Positions 1 to 5,581 of a DNA stretch of 5,581 bases are shown piece after piece. Origin of the DNA: Reyranella sp. (GTDB lineage: Bacteria > Pseudomonadota > Alphaproteobacteria > Reyranellales > Reyranellaceae). The notes under the pieces were generated by a model. It was not told the DNA's origin. It saw only the letters and a program-made list of their open reading frames with translations, and searched no databases. The translations under genes and the position numbers were made by a program. Position 1 is the stretch's first letter. Each line of letters starts with the position of its first letter. Location of the stretch: positions 1-5,581 of the forward strand of contig JAKFVZ010000143.1 of NCBI GenBank assembly GCA_021732965.1, read 5' to 3'.

Positions 1-1353
1 GGCTCCAGCGCCATCAACGGTCTCGCTTTCGTGCGCGGCCAGGCGCAGGACTTCGACACCTGGGCGCAGATGGGCAACCAGGGCTGGGCCTACGAGGACG
101 TGCTGCCCTTCTTCAAGCGCATGGAAAGCTACGGGGAAGGCTACGAGCGCTTTCGCGGCCGGGGCGGGCCGCTGCGTGTCACCAATCCCCCGCCGCTCAA
201 TCCGCTCTATGCGACGGTGATCAAGGCGGCCGGCGAAGTCGGCATCGCGCACAATCCCGACTACAACGGCGCGAAGCAGGACGGCATCGCCATGAGCCAG
301 GCGACCATCGCCTCGGGCTGGCGCATGAGCACGGCGCGCTGCTACCTCGATCCCGCCCGCAAGCGTCCCAATCTCCACATCGTGACCGGCGCGCTCGCCT
401 CATCTCTGATGCTCGACGGCAAGCATTGCACCGGTGTCCGTTACCGGATCGGCGAGGCCTCGCACGAGGCCCGGGCGGCCCGCGAGGTTGTCGTGAGCAG
501 CGGATCGATCAACTCGCCGCAGCTCCTCGAACTGTCGGGCATCGGCCAGCCGGACCGGCTGCGCGCGCTCGGGCTCGAGGTTCGTCACGCGCTGCCCGGC
601 GTCGGCGAGAACCTGCGCGACCACTATGCGCCGCGCACGCGATGGACCATCGGCAAGAAAGGCGTGACCTTCAACGATCGCGGCCGTGGCCTCGGCCTCG
701 TCAATCAGGCGCTGCGCTGGGCGTTCAGGCAGGACAGTCTTCTCTCGATGGTCGGCGCCCCGCTGCGCGCCTTCGTGCGCTCGCGCGAGGGTCTCGCCGC
801 GCCCGACCTGCTGCTGGGCTGGGTGCCGATGTTCACCGAAGCGGGCCCGCGCGGGCCGCGCATCGCGCGCCAGTCCGGCGTCTCCTGCTACGCCCATCCG
901 ATGCGGCCGGAGAGCAAGGGCCATATCCACATCGTCTCCGCCGATGCGCGCCAGGCGCCCGAGATCCGCTTCAACTTCCTGTCCGCGCCAGTCGACGGCG
1001 AACTCACGGTGCGCGCGGTGCGCATCGCCCGAGCCATCATGACGGCGCCCGCAATGGCGCCGCTGCAGGTCGCGGAGATCGCGCCCGGCCCCGGCGGCAA
1101 CAGCGACGACGAGATCCTCGACTGGGTGCGGAAGGCCGCCGAGACGACCTATCACCCCGTCGGCACCTGCAAGATGGGCTCCGATGCGATGGCGGTGGTC
1201 GATGCAAGGCTGCGCGTGCACGGCATCGAGGGCCTGCGCATCGCCGACGCCTCGATCATGCCGACGCTCACCTCCGGCAACACCAACGCGCCCTCGATCA
1301 TGATCGGCGAGAAGGCGGCCGACATGGTGCTTCAGGACACAATGTCATCCTGA
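1..1353 (+). CDS. GMC-family FAD-dependent oxidoreductase (choline/alcohol dehydrogenase type), 5' partial
   Basis: This flavoenzyme probably oxidises an alcohol to an aldehyde using FAD; the substrate cannot be read from the sequence. The frame is open from base 1 and gives 450 residues to TGA at 1351-1353. A GTG at 31 is available, but residues 1-19 (GSSAINGLAFVRG and on) are the tail of GMC signature 1, so the true start lies upstream. Relatives are usually about 530-550 residues, so roughly 80-100 are missing, including the GxGxxG FAD motif. GMC signature 2 (GSINSPQLLELSGIG) is at 502-546. The C-terminal catalytic part is present: His in YHPVGTCKMG (codon 1153-1155) and the Asn pair in SGNTNAPS, the second Asn (1285-1287) probably matching choline oxidase Asn510. 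The ending IGEKAADMV is typical of BetA-like enzymes. No betaine aldehyde dehydrogenase or BetI regulator is visible, so betA is not assigned. The last codons (MSS-stop) lie inside the inverted repeat at 1343-1430. The family call is firm and the substrate unknown. Confidence 0.93.
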   Translation, partial: GSSAINGLAFVRGQAQDFDTWAQMGNQGWAYEDVLPFFKRMESYGEGYERFRGRGGPLRVTNPPPLNPLYATVIKAAGEVGIAHNPDYNGAKQDGIAMSQATIASGWRMSTARCYLDPARKRPNLHIVTGALASSLMLDGKHCTGVRYRIGEASHEARAAREVVVSSGSINSPQLLELSGIGQPDRLRALGLEVRHALPGVGENLRDHYAPRTRWTIGKKGVTFNDRGRGLGLVNQALRWAFRQDSLLSMVGAPLRAFVRSREGLAAPDLLLGWVPMFTEAGPRGPRIARQSGVSCYAHPMRPESKGHIHIVSADARQAPEIRFNFLSAPVDGELTVRAVRIARAIMTAPAMAPLQVAEIAPGPGGNSDDEILDWVRKAAETTYHPVGTCKMGSDAMAVVDARLRVHGIEGLRIADASIMPTLTSGNTNAPSIMIGEKAADMVLQDTMSS

Positions 1354-1430
1354 GCGAAGCGAAGGATCTCGCGTCCGCCAAGAAGTAGTTTGGTCACTCG
1401 GTGAGGTCCTTCGCTGCGCTCAGGACGACA
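1343..1430. repeat. Imperfect 28 bp inverted repeat (REP-like palindrome) between convergent genes, possible bidirectional terminator
   Basis: The left arm is 1343-1370 (begins TGTCATCCTGAGCGAAGCGA) and the right arm 1403-1430 (ends GCGCTCAGGACGACA). They are reverse complements at 25 of 28 positions. The three exceptions are 1347/1426, 1357/1416 and 1367/1406; the last would be a G-U wobble in the plus transcript. The loop is 32 bases (1371-1402). The left arm contains the GMC stop codon (1351-1353), and the right arm ends five bases before the stop codon of the HlyD-type gene on the other strand. From memory, the core GTCATCCTGAGCGAAGCGAAGG resembles a palindrome dispersed in many environmental bacterial genomes; this was not checked. 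Transcripts from both sides would fold into a long hairpin, which could end transcription or protect 3' ends. Neither side has a clear U tract, so a classical intrinsic terminator is not shown. Confidence 0.85.
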
Positions 1431-1435
1431 GGAAC

Positions 1436-2740
1436 TTAACGCCCGCGGAAGGCGCGGGCGAGCTGGTCGGTGAGCGGCTTTACCAGGAACGAGGCCACGG
1501 TGCGCGGCGTGGTCTGGATGAAGGCTTCGACCGGCATGCCGGCCAGGAGCTGCAGGCCCTGCAGGCTGGCCATCCCGCTTTCGGCGACGCGGATGCGCAC
1601 CGAGTAGTAAGGCTCGGTCGCCTTGTCCTCCTGCGTGACGTCGGCGCCGATATGGATGACCTCGCCGTCGACTTCCGGTGTCGTGCGCTGGTTGAAGGCC
1701 GCGAAGCGCAGGACTGCATGCTGGCCGATGTGAATCTGGTCGATGTCCTGCGGCGGCACCTTGGCGTCGACAATCAGCGAATCGGAATCGGGCACGATCA
1801 ACATGAGCGGTTCGCCGGCCTGGACGACGCCGCCGACCGTGTGGACGTTGCGCTGGAACACCCTGCCGGCTTGCGGCGCCACGAGATCGATGCGCTTGAG
1901 CTGATCGTCGGCCGATATGCGGCGCTCGGTCATCTCGGACCTCTTGGCCCGGATCTCGGCCAGCTCCTTGCCGACCTCGGTGCTGAGATCCTGGTCGATC
2001 TGGTGGATCTTCAGTTCCAGCTCGGCGATGCGGCCGCGATTCTGCGCCAGCGACGCGACGAGCGCCGAGCGCTCGCCGTCCATCCTCGCCGAATCGCGTT
2101 CGAGCGTGGTAACGCGGCTGATCGGCACGAGGTTCTGCTTCCAGAGCGTTCGCACGCCCTCCAGTTCCTGCGCGAGCAGCTTCAGTTCCTTGCCCTTGGC
2201 GGCTTCCTGCGCCTGGATACCTTCGATCTGCAGGTTGAGCTGCTGGATCTGCTCGCGCAGCTGGGCCTTCTGGCCGTTGCGTGCGGTGCGGCGCATCTCG
2301 AACAGTTTCTGCTCGCCGCTCATCAGGCGCGCGACTTCGGGATCTTTCGCGCGTGAGGTCAGCTCGGGCGGAAACTCGACCGAATTGTCGTTGTCGCGCT
2401 CCGCCTCGAAGCGTGCCTGGCGGGCCGCCATCTCCTCGAGCGCCTTGGTGACGATGCCGAGATTGGCCTTGGCCTGGGTGCCGTCGAGCCGGACGACCAC
2501 GTCGCCCTGCTTCACCCGGTCGCCTTCCTTGACGAGCAGCTCGCCGACGACGCCGCCGGTCGGGTGCTGGATCTTCTTCACATTGGTGTCAACGACGAGC
2601 TTGCCGGGCGCGATCACCGCGCCGGACAGTTGGGTCGTGGCGGCCCATCCCCCGACCCCGAAGACGAGGATGCAACAGGCGGCGATGCCGATTACGAGAG
2701 GGCGGCGCGTCAACGCCGGGATGGAGACGGCGGGCTTCAT
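1436..2740 (-). CDS. HlyD/PrtE-type membrane fusion protein (periplasmic adaptor) of a type I secretion system
   Basis: This protein should link the inner-membrane ABC exporter to a TolC-like outer-membrane channel. It has 434 residues, normal for PrtE/AprE-type adaptors. A short cytoplasmic N-terminus (MKPAVSIPALTRRP) precedes one membrane anchor at about residues 14-35. The first half of the split lipoyl domain (IQHPTGGVVGELLVKEGDRV) is at about 57-86. A long helical, probably coiled-coil hairpin rich in Gln, Glu, Arg and Leu covers about 90-285. The second lipoyl half (LVAPQAGRVFQRNVHTVGG) covers about 286-317, followed by the beta-barrel/membrane-proximal region to about 410. The ending PRTVASFLVKPLTDQLARAF is characteristic of the PrtE-like subgroup. 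The ATG at 2738-2740 overlaps the TGA of the upstream ABC gene (TCAT at 2737-2740 on the plus strand), and AGGGAG lies 5 bases upstream. This indicates an operon with probable translational coupling. No damage is seen. The substrate is unknown. Confidence 0.95.
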   Translation of the reverse strand: MKPAVSIPALTRRPLVIGIAACCILVFGVGGWAATTQLSGAVIAPGKLVVDTNVKKIQHPTGGVVGELLVKEGDRVKQGDVVVRLDGTQAKANLGIVTKALEEMAARQARFEAERDNDNSVEFPPELTSRAKDPEVARLMSGEQKLFEMRRTARNGQKAQLREQIQQLNLQIEGIQAQEAAKGKELKLLAQELEGVRTLWKQNLVPISRVTTLERDSARMDGERSALVASLAQNRGRIAELELKIHQIDQDLSTEVGKELAEIRAKRSEMTERRISADDQLKRIDLVAPQAGRVFQRNVHTVGGVVQAGEPLMLIVPDSDSLIVDAKVPPQDIDQIHIGQHAVLRFAAFNQRTTPEVDGEVIHIGADVTQEDKATEPYYSVRIRVAESGMASLQGLQLLAGMPVEAFIQTTPRTVASFLVKPLTDQLARAFRGR

Positions 2741-4557
2741 GACGGCTCCCTGGCGCGCACGATGGGCGCCACCGGACCCAGCGTGGCCCGCAGTGGCGTC
2801 GGCGGTGCCGCTCCGCCCGGGGCGCCCGGAGCGCCCGGCGGCGAGCCGGGCTGAGGACCGGCAGCCTTCAGTGTCTCGCGCAGCACGGCGTCCTTGGGTC
2901 CGAAGGCCTGCTGCCGGCCCGCCCGCATGACCAGAAGCTGGTCGACGGCGGCGAGCGCGCTGGGACGATGGGCGATCACGATGGCGATGCCGCCTCGCGC
3001 CCGCACCGACATGATCGCCTTGGTCAGGGCCTCCTCGCCGTCATGGTCGAGGCTGGAATTGGGCTCGTCGAGCACCACGAGGAACGGTTCTCCGTAGAGT
3101 GCGCGCGCCAGTCCGACGCGCTGGCGCTGCCCGGTCGAGAGGGCGGTGCCGCTCTCGCCCATCTCGGTTTCGTAGCCGTTGGGCAGGCCAAGGATCATCT
3201 CGTGCACGCCGGCCGCCTGGGCCGCCGCGATCACCTTCTTGGCGTCGGGTTCCGGCTCGAGGCGGGCGATGTTCTGGGCGACCGTGCCGGCGAACAGCTC
3301 CATGTCCTGTGGCAGGTAGCCGATATGCTCGCCGAGGGCCTCGGACGACCACTGGTCGAGCGTCGCGCCGTCGATCCGGACCTTGCCCGCGACCGGCCGC
3401 CAGACGCCGACCAGGGTGCGGGCGAGCGAGGACTTGCCCGAGGCGCTGGGGCCGATGATGCCCAGGCCCTGTCCCGCCTTCAGGGAGAATGCAATATCGC
3501 GCGCCACCAGCGTATTGACGCCCGGGGGCGCCACGCTGACCGCCTCGACGGTCAGGGTGGCCTTGGGCTTGGGCAGCGCCATGACCTCGCGATCGTCCGG
3601 AATGCGGGCCAGCAGGTTGTTCAGCCGGTGCCAGCTCTGGCGGGCCGCGACGAATACGCGCCACTGGGCGATCACCTGCTCCACGGGCGCGAGGGCACGG
3701 GCCGACAGGATGGAGCCGGCGATGATGATGCCCGCCGTCGCCTGCCCCTTGATCACCAGGTAGGCGCCGACCGCCAGCACCGCCGACTGCAGCGCCATGC
3801 GGAGCGCCCGGGAAAAACTGCCCATGCCGCCGGTGATGTCGCCGGCCCGCTGGTGGGCACTCACGTAGCGCCGGCCGTAATCCGCCCATTGATGGGCGAA
3901 CCGGCCGACCATGCCCATGGCATGCAGTACCTCTGAATTGCGCCGGCTGGCTTCGGCGAGGCCGTTCCGCTTGCTGGAGAGCGACGAGACCTCGATCGAC
4001 GGCTGGCGAACCTTGACCTCGGTCAGGAAGGTGATGACGACCAGGATCAGGGCTCCGACCGTCGCCGTCAGGCCGATCAGCGGATGGAACAGGTAGCAAA
4101 TGCCGAGATAGAGCGGCATCCAGGGCAGGTCGAACAGGGCCGGTGGCCCGCCGCCGGACATGAATGTCCTGATCGCGTCGAGATCGCGGACCGGCTCGAA
4201 GCCGCTCATCTGCGGCGCCCGCAGCGGCAGCTTGACCAGCAGATGGTAGATGCGGCGGTCCAGCGCCTCGCTGAACCCGCCGGCGATCCGGATGAGGACC
4301 CGGTTGCGAACGATGTCCAGCACGGCCTGAAAACCGTAGAGGCCGAGTGCCAGCACGCACAGTGCGACCAGGGTCGGCACGCTGCGGCTCGGCAGCACCC
4401 GGTCGTAGACCTGCAGCATGAAGAAGGAGCCAGTGAGATACAGGACGTTCAGGACGGCTGTAAAAACCGCGACGCCCAGATAGGAGGAGCGGCACGACTT
4501 TAGGGTTTCCGCCAGCTCGGTGCGTGGCGATCCGGCAGGAGATGGGGCCTGCGCCAT
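2737..4557 (-). CDS. Type I secretion ABC transporter, permease/ATPase (PrtD/AprD type)
   Basis: This inner-membrane exporter should use ATP to drive a substrate through the adaptor and an outer-membrane pore. It has 606 residues with a fused membrane domain and ATPase. Hydrophobic segments are seen at about 27-48, 58-81, 141-162, 160-179, 252-270 and 272-292. The nucleotide-binding domain spans about 335-565: Walker A GPSASGKSS at 369-377 (bases 3427-3453), Q-loop Gln417 (YLPQDMELF), signature LSTGQRQR at 473-480 (Thr at the third position instead of the usual Gly), Walker B FLVVLDEP at 492-499 and H-loop His530. There is no N-terminal C39 peptidase or peptidase-like domain, so this is a PrtD-like exporter, not a bacteriocin or HlyB-type one. 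Family substrates include RTX proteases, lipases, S-layer proteins and glycanases with C-terminal signals. Residues 566-606 form a Pro/Gly/Ala-rich tail beyond the normal domain end. The ATG at 4555-4557 has AAAGGA 10 bases upstream. No TolC partner or substrate gene is in the window. Confidence 0.95.
   Translation of the reverse strand: MAQAPSPAGSPRTELAETLKSCRSSYLGVAVFTAVLNVLYLTGSFFMLQVYDRVLPSRSVPTLVALCVLALGLYGFQAVLDIVRNRVLIRIAGGFSEALDRRIYHLLVKLPLRAPQMSGFEPVRDLDAIRTFMSGGGPPALFDLPWMPLYLGICYLFHPLIGLTATVGALILVVITFLTEVKVRQPSIEVSSLSSKRNGLAEASRRNSEVLHAMGMVGRFAHQWADYGRRYVSAHQRAGDITGGMGSFSRALRMALQSAVLAVGAYLVIKGQATAGIIIAGSILSARALAPVEQVIAQWRVFVAARQSWHRLNNLLARIPDDREVMALPKPKATLTVEAVSVAPPGVNTLVARDIAFSLKAGQGLGIIGPSASGKSSLARTLVGVWRPVAGKVRIDGATLDQWSSEALGEHIGYLPQDMELFAGTVAQNIARLEPEPDAKKVIAAAQAAGVHEMILGLPNGYETEMGESGTALSTGQRQRVGLARALYGEPFLVVLDEPNSSLDHDGEEALTKAIMSVRARGGIAIVIAHRPSALAAVDQLLVMRAGRQQAFGPKDAVLRETLKAAGPQPGSPPGAPGAPGGAAPPTPLRATLGPVAPIVRAREPS
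2746..2751 (-). promoter_or_regulatory. Ribosome binding site of the HlyD-type gene, inside the ABC gene
   Basis: On the minus strand AGGGAG lies 5 bases before the ATG at 2738-2740. It is within the last codons of the ABC gene (Arg-Glu-Pro-Ser-stop). With the ATGA overlap of start and stop, it supports this start and coupled translation of the adaptor with the exporter. Confidence 0.65.
2812..2838 (-). repeat. Three tandem 9-base units encoding Pro-Gly-Ala in the ABC protein tail
   Basis: On the minus strand three consecutive units read CCGGGCGCT, CCGGGCGCC and CCGGGCGGA. They encode PGA-PGA-PGG (residues 574-582) in the C-terminal tail of the exporter ATPase. In-frame 9-base units could change number by slippage without breaking the gene, so the tail length may vary between strains; that is inference. 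Confidence 0.7.
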
Positions 4558-4567
4558 TCTCGTCTGA

Positions 4568-4573
4568 TCCTTT
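4568..4573 (-). promoter_or_regulatory. Ribosome binding site of the ABC exporter gene
   Basis: On the minus strand AAAGGA lies 10 bases before the ATG at 4555-4557. The spacing is slightly long but workable. It directly follows the 3' foot of the hairpin at 4574-4609, so access to it could depend on that structure. Confidence 0.45.
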
Positions 4574-4609
4574 GTCGGCAGCCCGGCCGTCCCCGGACGG
4601 CGAGCCGAC
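4574..4609 (-). promoter_or_regulatory. Two-part hairpin in the leader of the secretion operon
   Basis: The outer arms GTCGGC (4574-4579) and GCCGAC (4604-4609) are perfect complements. Inside them GCCGTC (4586-4591) pairs with GACGGC (4596-4601) around a 4-base loop. A 6-versus-2-base internal loop (4580-4585 and 4602-4603) separates the two 6 bp stems. In the minus-strand transcript the structure ends immediately before the AAAGGA ribosome binding site of the ABC gene. It could influence translation start or mRNA stability. No known riboswitch or thermometer class was recognised, and GC-rich DNA makes such stems fairly easily. Confidence 0.4.
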
Positions 4610-4649
4610 CAGACCCACTACCATCGACAAACTGCGGCTGTCTCTCCCT

Positions 4650-4681
4650 TTCGACTGCAAAAAACCGCTTTTGACTGCGAA
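4650..4681. repeat. Pair of 12-base direct repeats spaced 20 bases apart, possible operator
   Basis: TTCGACTGCAAA (4650-4661) and TTTGACTGCGAA (4670-4681) match at 10 of 12 positions, with an identical GACTGC core. The start-to-start distance is exactly 20 bases, about two helical turns, so both copies would face the same side of the DNA. Between the cores lies AAAAAA-CCGC-TTTT. The position in the middle of a divergent promoter region suggests a regulator binding site, but no regulator gene is present and the match may be chance. Confidence 0.35.
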
Positions 4682-4834
4682 TCAGGGTCTTTACGGATGG
4701 GCAATGGCAGGCCAAACCTAGGCGACCGCTCAAGGTTGCAGTGGCCGCCATCGTCGCCCATCTTCAATCTGCCGCCGCAGGATCGGTGCGACCGCCCCGC
4801 CCAGAGTTCAATCAAGTCACACGGATCAGTCAGT

Positions 4835-5581
4835 ATGCCTTCAACGCCTCCGGTCGGAGTGGTGATTGCCAATTACAACAACGGCGCCTTCGTGGGACGG
4901 GCGATCGAATCGGTCGCACGCCAGTCCTGCCGCGACCTGCGCACGATCGTGATTGACGATGCCTCGACCGACGGATCGGACGAGGAAATCCGCAGCTGCC
5001 TGTCGCGCCTGAACGATTCCAGGTTCGACTACATCCGCCTCGACGCCAATGTGGGGCAGACCGGCGCCATCAAGCGCGGCCTCGCGGAACTGGATACGCC
5101 GTTCGTCGGCTTCCTCGATTCCGACGACAAGTGGTACGAGAATTTTATCGAGCGGCATCTGTGCGTGCACATGAACGCCGCGTTTCCCGTGTCGCTGACC
5201 TATTGCGATTCGCACATCATCGACGCCGACGATCGCCTCCTGGCCGGCACCGCCTGGTGGTTCGACAAGGGCGAGGCGTCCAGCAAGACCTTCGACTCCA
5301 ATGTCGTGCCGCGCATCGATCCGGCGACCGGCGATTTCACTTTCCCGACCAACGGACGGGTGACGTTCCATCCGCAATGGACGTCGCTCAGCGCCACGAA
5401 CAGCATGGCCAGCATGATGTTCCGGCGCAGTTTCGTGGACCTCGTGCTGGTCGTGCCCGACAGCGACCTGAAGCTCTATCTCGACTACTATCTGTCGACC
5501 TTCGCCGGCCTGCTCACGGGATCGGTCGCCATCCACGACGCGCTCTACGCCTATCGCATGCACGGCTCCAACAAGCATTCG
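4835..5581 (+). CDS. Glycosyltransferase family 2 (GT-A fold), 3' partial
   Basis: This should be a cytoplasmic or membrane-associated enzyme moving a sugar from a nucleotide-sugar donor to a growing glycan or polysaccharide; donor and acceptor are unknown. The frame is open from ATG at 4835-4837 to the window edge (249 codons, no stop). The N-terminus VGVVIANYNNGAFVGRAIES is the usual first strand and helix of the GT2 domain. DDASTDGS at residues 41-48 is the nucleotide-binding loop. NVGQTGAIKRGL is at 73-83, and FLDSDDKW at 93-100 carries the metal-binding DXD-type motif (DSDD 95-98). LDYYL at about 216-220 may hold the later acidic motif, and YRMHGSN at 240-246 is common near the end of this domain. 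No ATG, GTG or TTG was found just upstream in frame, and the ribosome binding site is weak (GGA about 9 bases upstream). It diverges from the secretion operon. A long antisense frame covers it but has no family features. Confidence 0.92.
   Translation, partial: MPSTPPVGVVIANYNNGAFVGRAIESVARQSCRDLRTIVIDDASTDGSDEEIRSCLSRLNDSRFDYIRLDANVGQTGAIKRGLAELDTPFVGFLDSDDKWYENFIERHLCVHMNAAFPVSLTYCDSHIIDADDRLLAGTAWWFDKGEASSKTFDSNVVPRIDPATGDFTFPTNGRVTFHPQWTSLSATNSMASMMFRRSFVDLVLVVPDSDLKLYLDYYLSTFAGLLTGSVAIHDALYAYRMHGSNKHS

Larger units (their letters stand above)
4558..4834. promoter_or_regulatory. Divergent intergenic control region between the secretion operon and the glycosyltransferase
   Basis: This 277-base non-coding stretch separates genes transcribed away from each other, so it should hold promoters for both. 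An AT-richer patch lies at about 4645-4695. A plus-strand TTGACT at 4671-4676 resembles a -35 box, but no good -10 box follows at 16-18 bases, so no promoter is called. The region also holds the leader hairpin (4574-4609) and the direct repeats at 4650-4681. From about 4700 to 4834 I see no further motif, and no convincing small gene. Confidence 0.55.

Noticed and set aside
400..1221. Long open frame (273 codons) on the minus strand across the GMC gene
   Set aside because: It is a by-product of GC-rich codon usage. The opposing plus frame carries both GMC signatures and the catalytic motifs; this frame shows no recognisable domain.
426..1388. Long plus-strand frame (320 codons) overlapping the GMC gene in another register
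   Set aside because: Its composition is Arg/Ala/Pro-rich shadow coding with no domain, fully inside the real gene apart from running into the inverted repeat.
1652..2930. Plus-strand open frames opposite the adaptor gene
   Set aside because: They mirror the HlyD-type coding sequence. The minus frame has membrane anchor, lipoyl halves and the family C-terminus, whereas these show only low-complexity Leu/Asp or Ser/Arg patterns.
2968..3936. 322-codon plus-strand open frame opposite the ABC ATPase
   Set aside because: It is antisense to Walker A, signature and Walker B motifs and has no family features of its own.
3041..4660. 539-codon minus-strand frame overlapping the ABC gene in another register
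   Set aside because: The composition is dominated by Arg, Gly, Pro and Ala, as expected for a frame-shifted reading of a GC-rich gene. The exporter domains are all in the frame ending at 2737.
4671..4699. Sigma-70-like promoter with TTGACT as -35 box on the plus strand
   Set aside because: No acceptable -10 hexamer occurs at 16-18 bases (CGGATG at 17). The TTGACT is also part of the direct repeat, so a specific promoter call is not supported.
4618..4872. Possible small genes in the divergent intergenic region (for example the minus-strand frame here and a plus-strand frame at 4524-4721)
   Set aside because: They overlap neighbouring gene starts and have no convincing ribosome binding site or recognisable protein features. 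The region is better explained as regulatory.
4841..5578. 245-codon minus-strand frame opposite the right-hand gene
   Set aside because: The plus frame has clear GT2 motifs (DDASTDGS, DSDD, YRMHGSN). The minus frame is a Val/Gly/Arg/Ala-rich shadow.

Overview
The window is GC-rich bacterial DNA with densely packed genes. Third codon positions are dominated by G and C, so long spurious antisense frames appear everywhere. The gene content is a choline-dehydrogenase-type GMC flavoenzyme, a PrtD/HlyD-type type I secretion pair and a family 2 glycosyltransferase. Together with the codon usage and a GTCATCCTGAGCG-type dispersed palindrome, this suggests a Gram-negative alphaproteobacterium. That assignment is an inference and nothing here fixes the genus. 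No rRNA, tRNA, CRISPR array, transposase, integrase or phage gene was seen.

Layout from left to right: (1) 1-1353, plus strand, the last 450 codons of a GMC-family FAD oxidoreductase whose N-terminus, including the Rossmann motif, lies outside the window. (2) 1343-1430, an imperfect 28+28 bp inverted repeat that supplies the GMC stop codon and nearly fills the 82-base gap to the converging next gene. (3) 4557-1436, minus strand, a two-gene operon: an ABC permease/ATPase of the PrtD/AprD type, then its HlyD/PrtE-type membrane fusion protein, joined by a 4-base ATGA start/stop overlap. (4) 4558-4834, a 277-base divergent intergenic region with an AT-rich patch flanked by two GACTGC direct repeats exactly 20 bases apart, and a hairpin directly upstream of the ABC gene's ribosome binding site. 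(5) 4835-5581, plus strand, the first 249 codons of a GT-A fold glycosyltransferase family 2 protein that runs off the right edge.

The two minus-strand genes should form the inner-membrane part of a type I secretion machine: ABC exporter, periplasmic adaptor and a TolC-like outer-membrane channel. The outer-membrane partner and the secreted substrate are not in the window. The divergent glycosyltransferase may make surface polysaccharide or glycan, and may share a control region with the exporter. The GMC enzyme converges on the operon and shows no functional link to it.

I found no convincing undescribed system. The most useful items for a second look are the palindrome overlapping the GMC stop codon, the structured leader and direct repeats between the divergent genes, and the Pro/Gly/Ala-rich C-terminal tail on the ABC protein.
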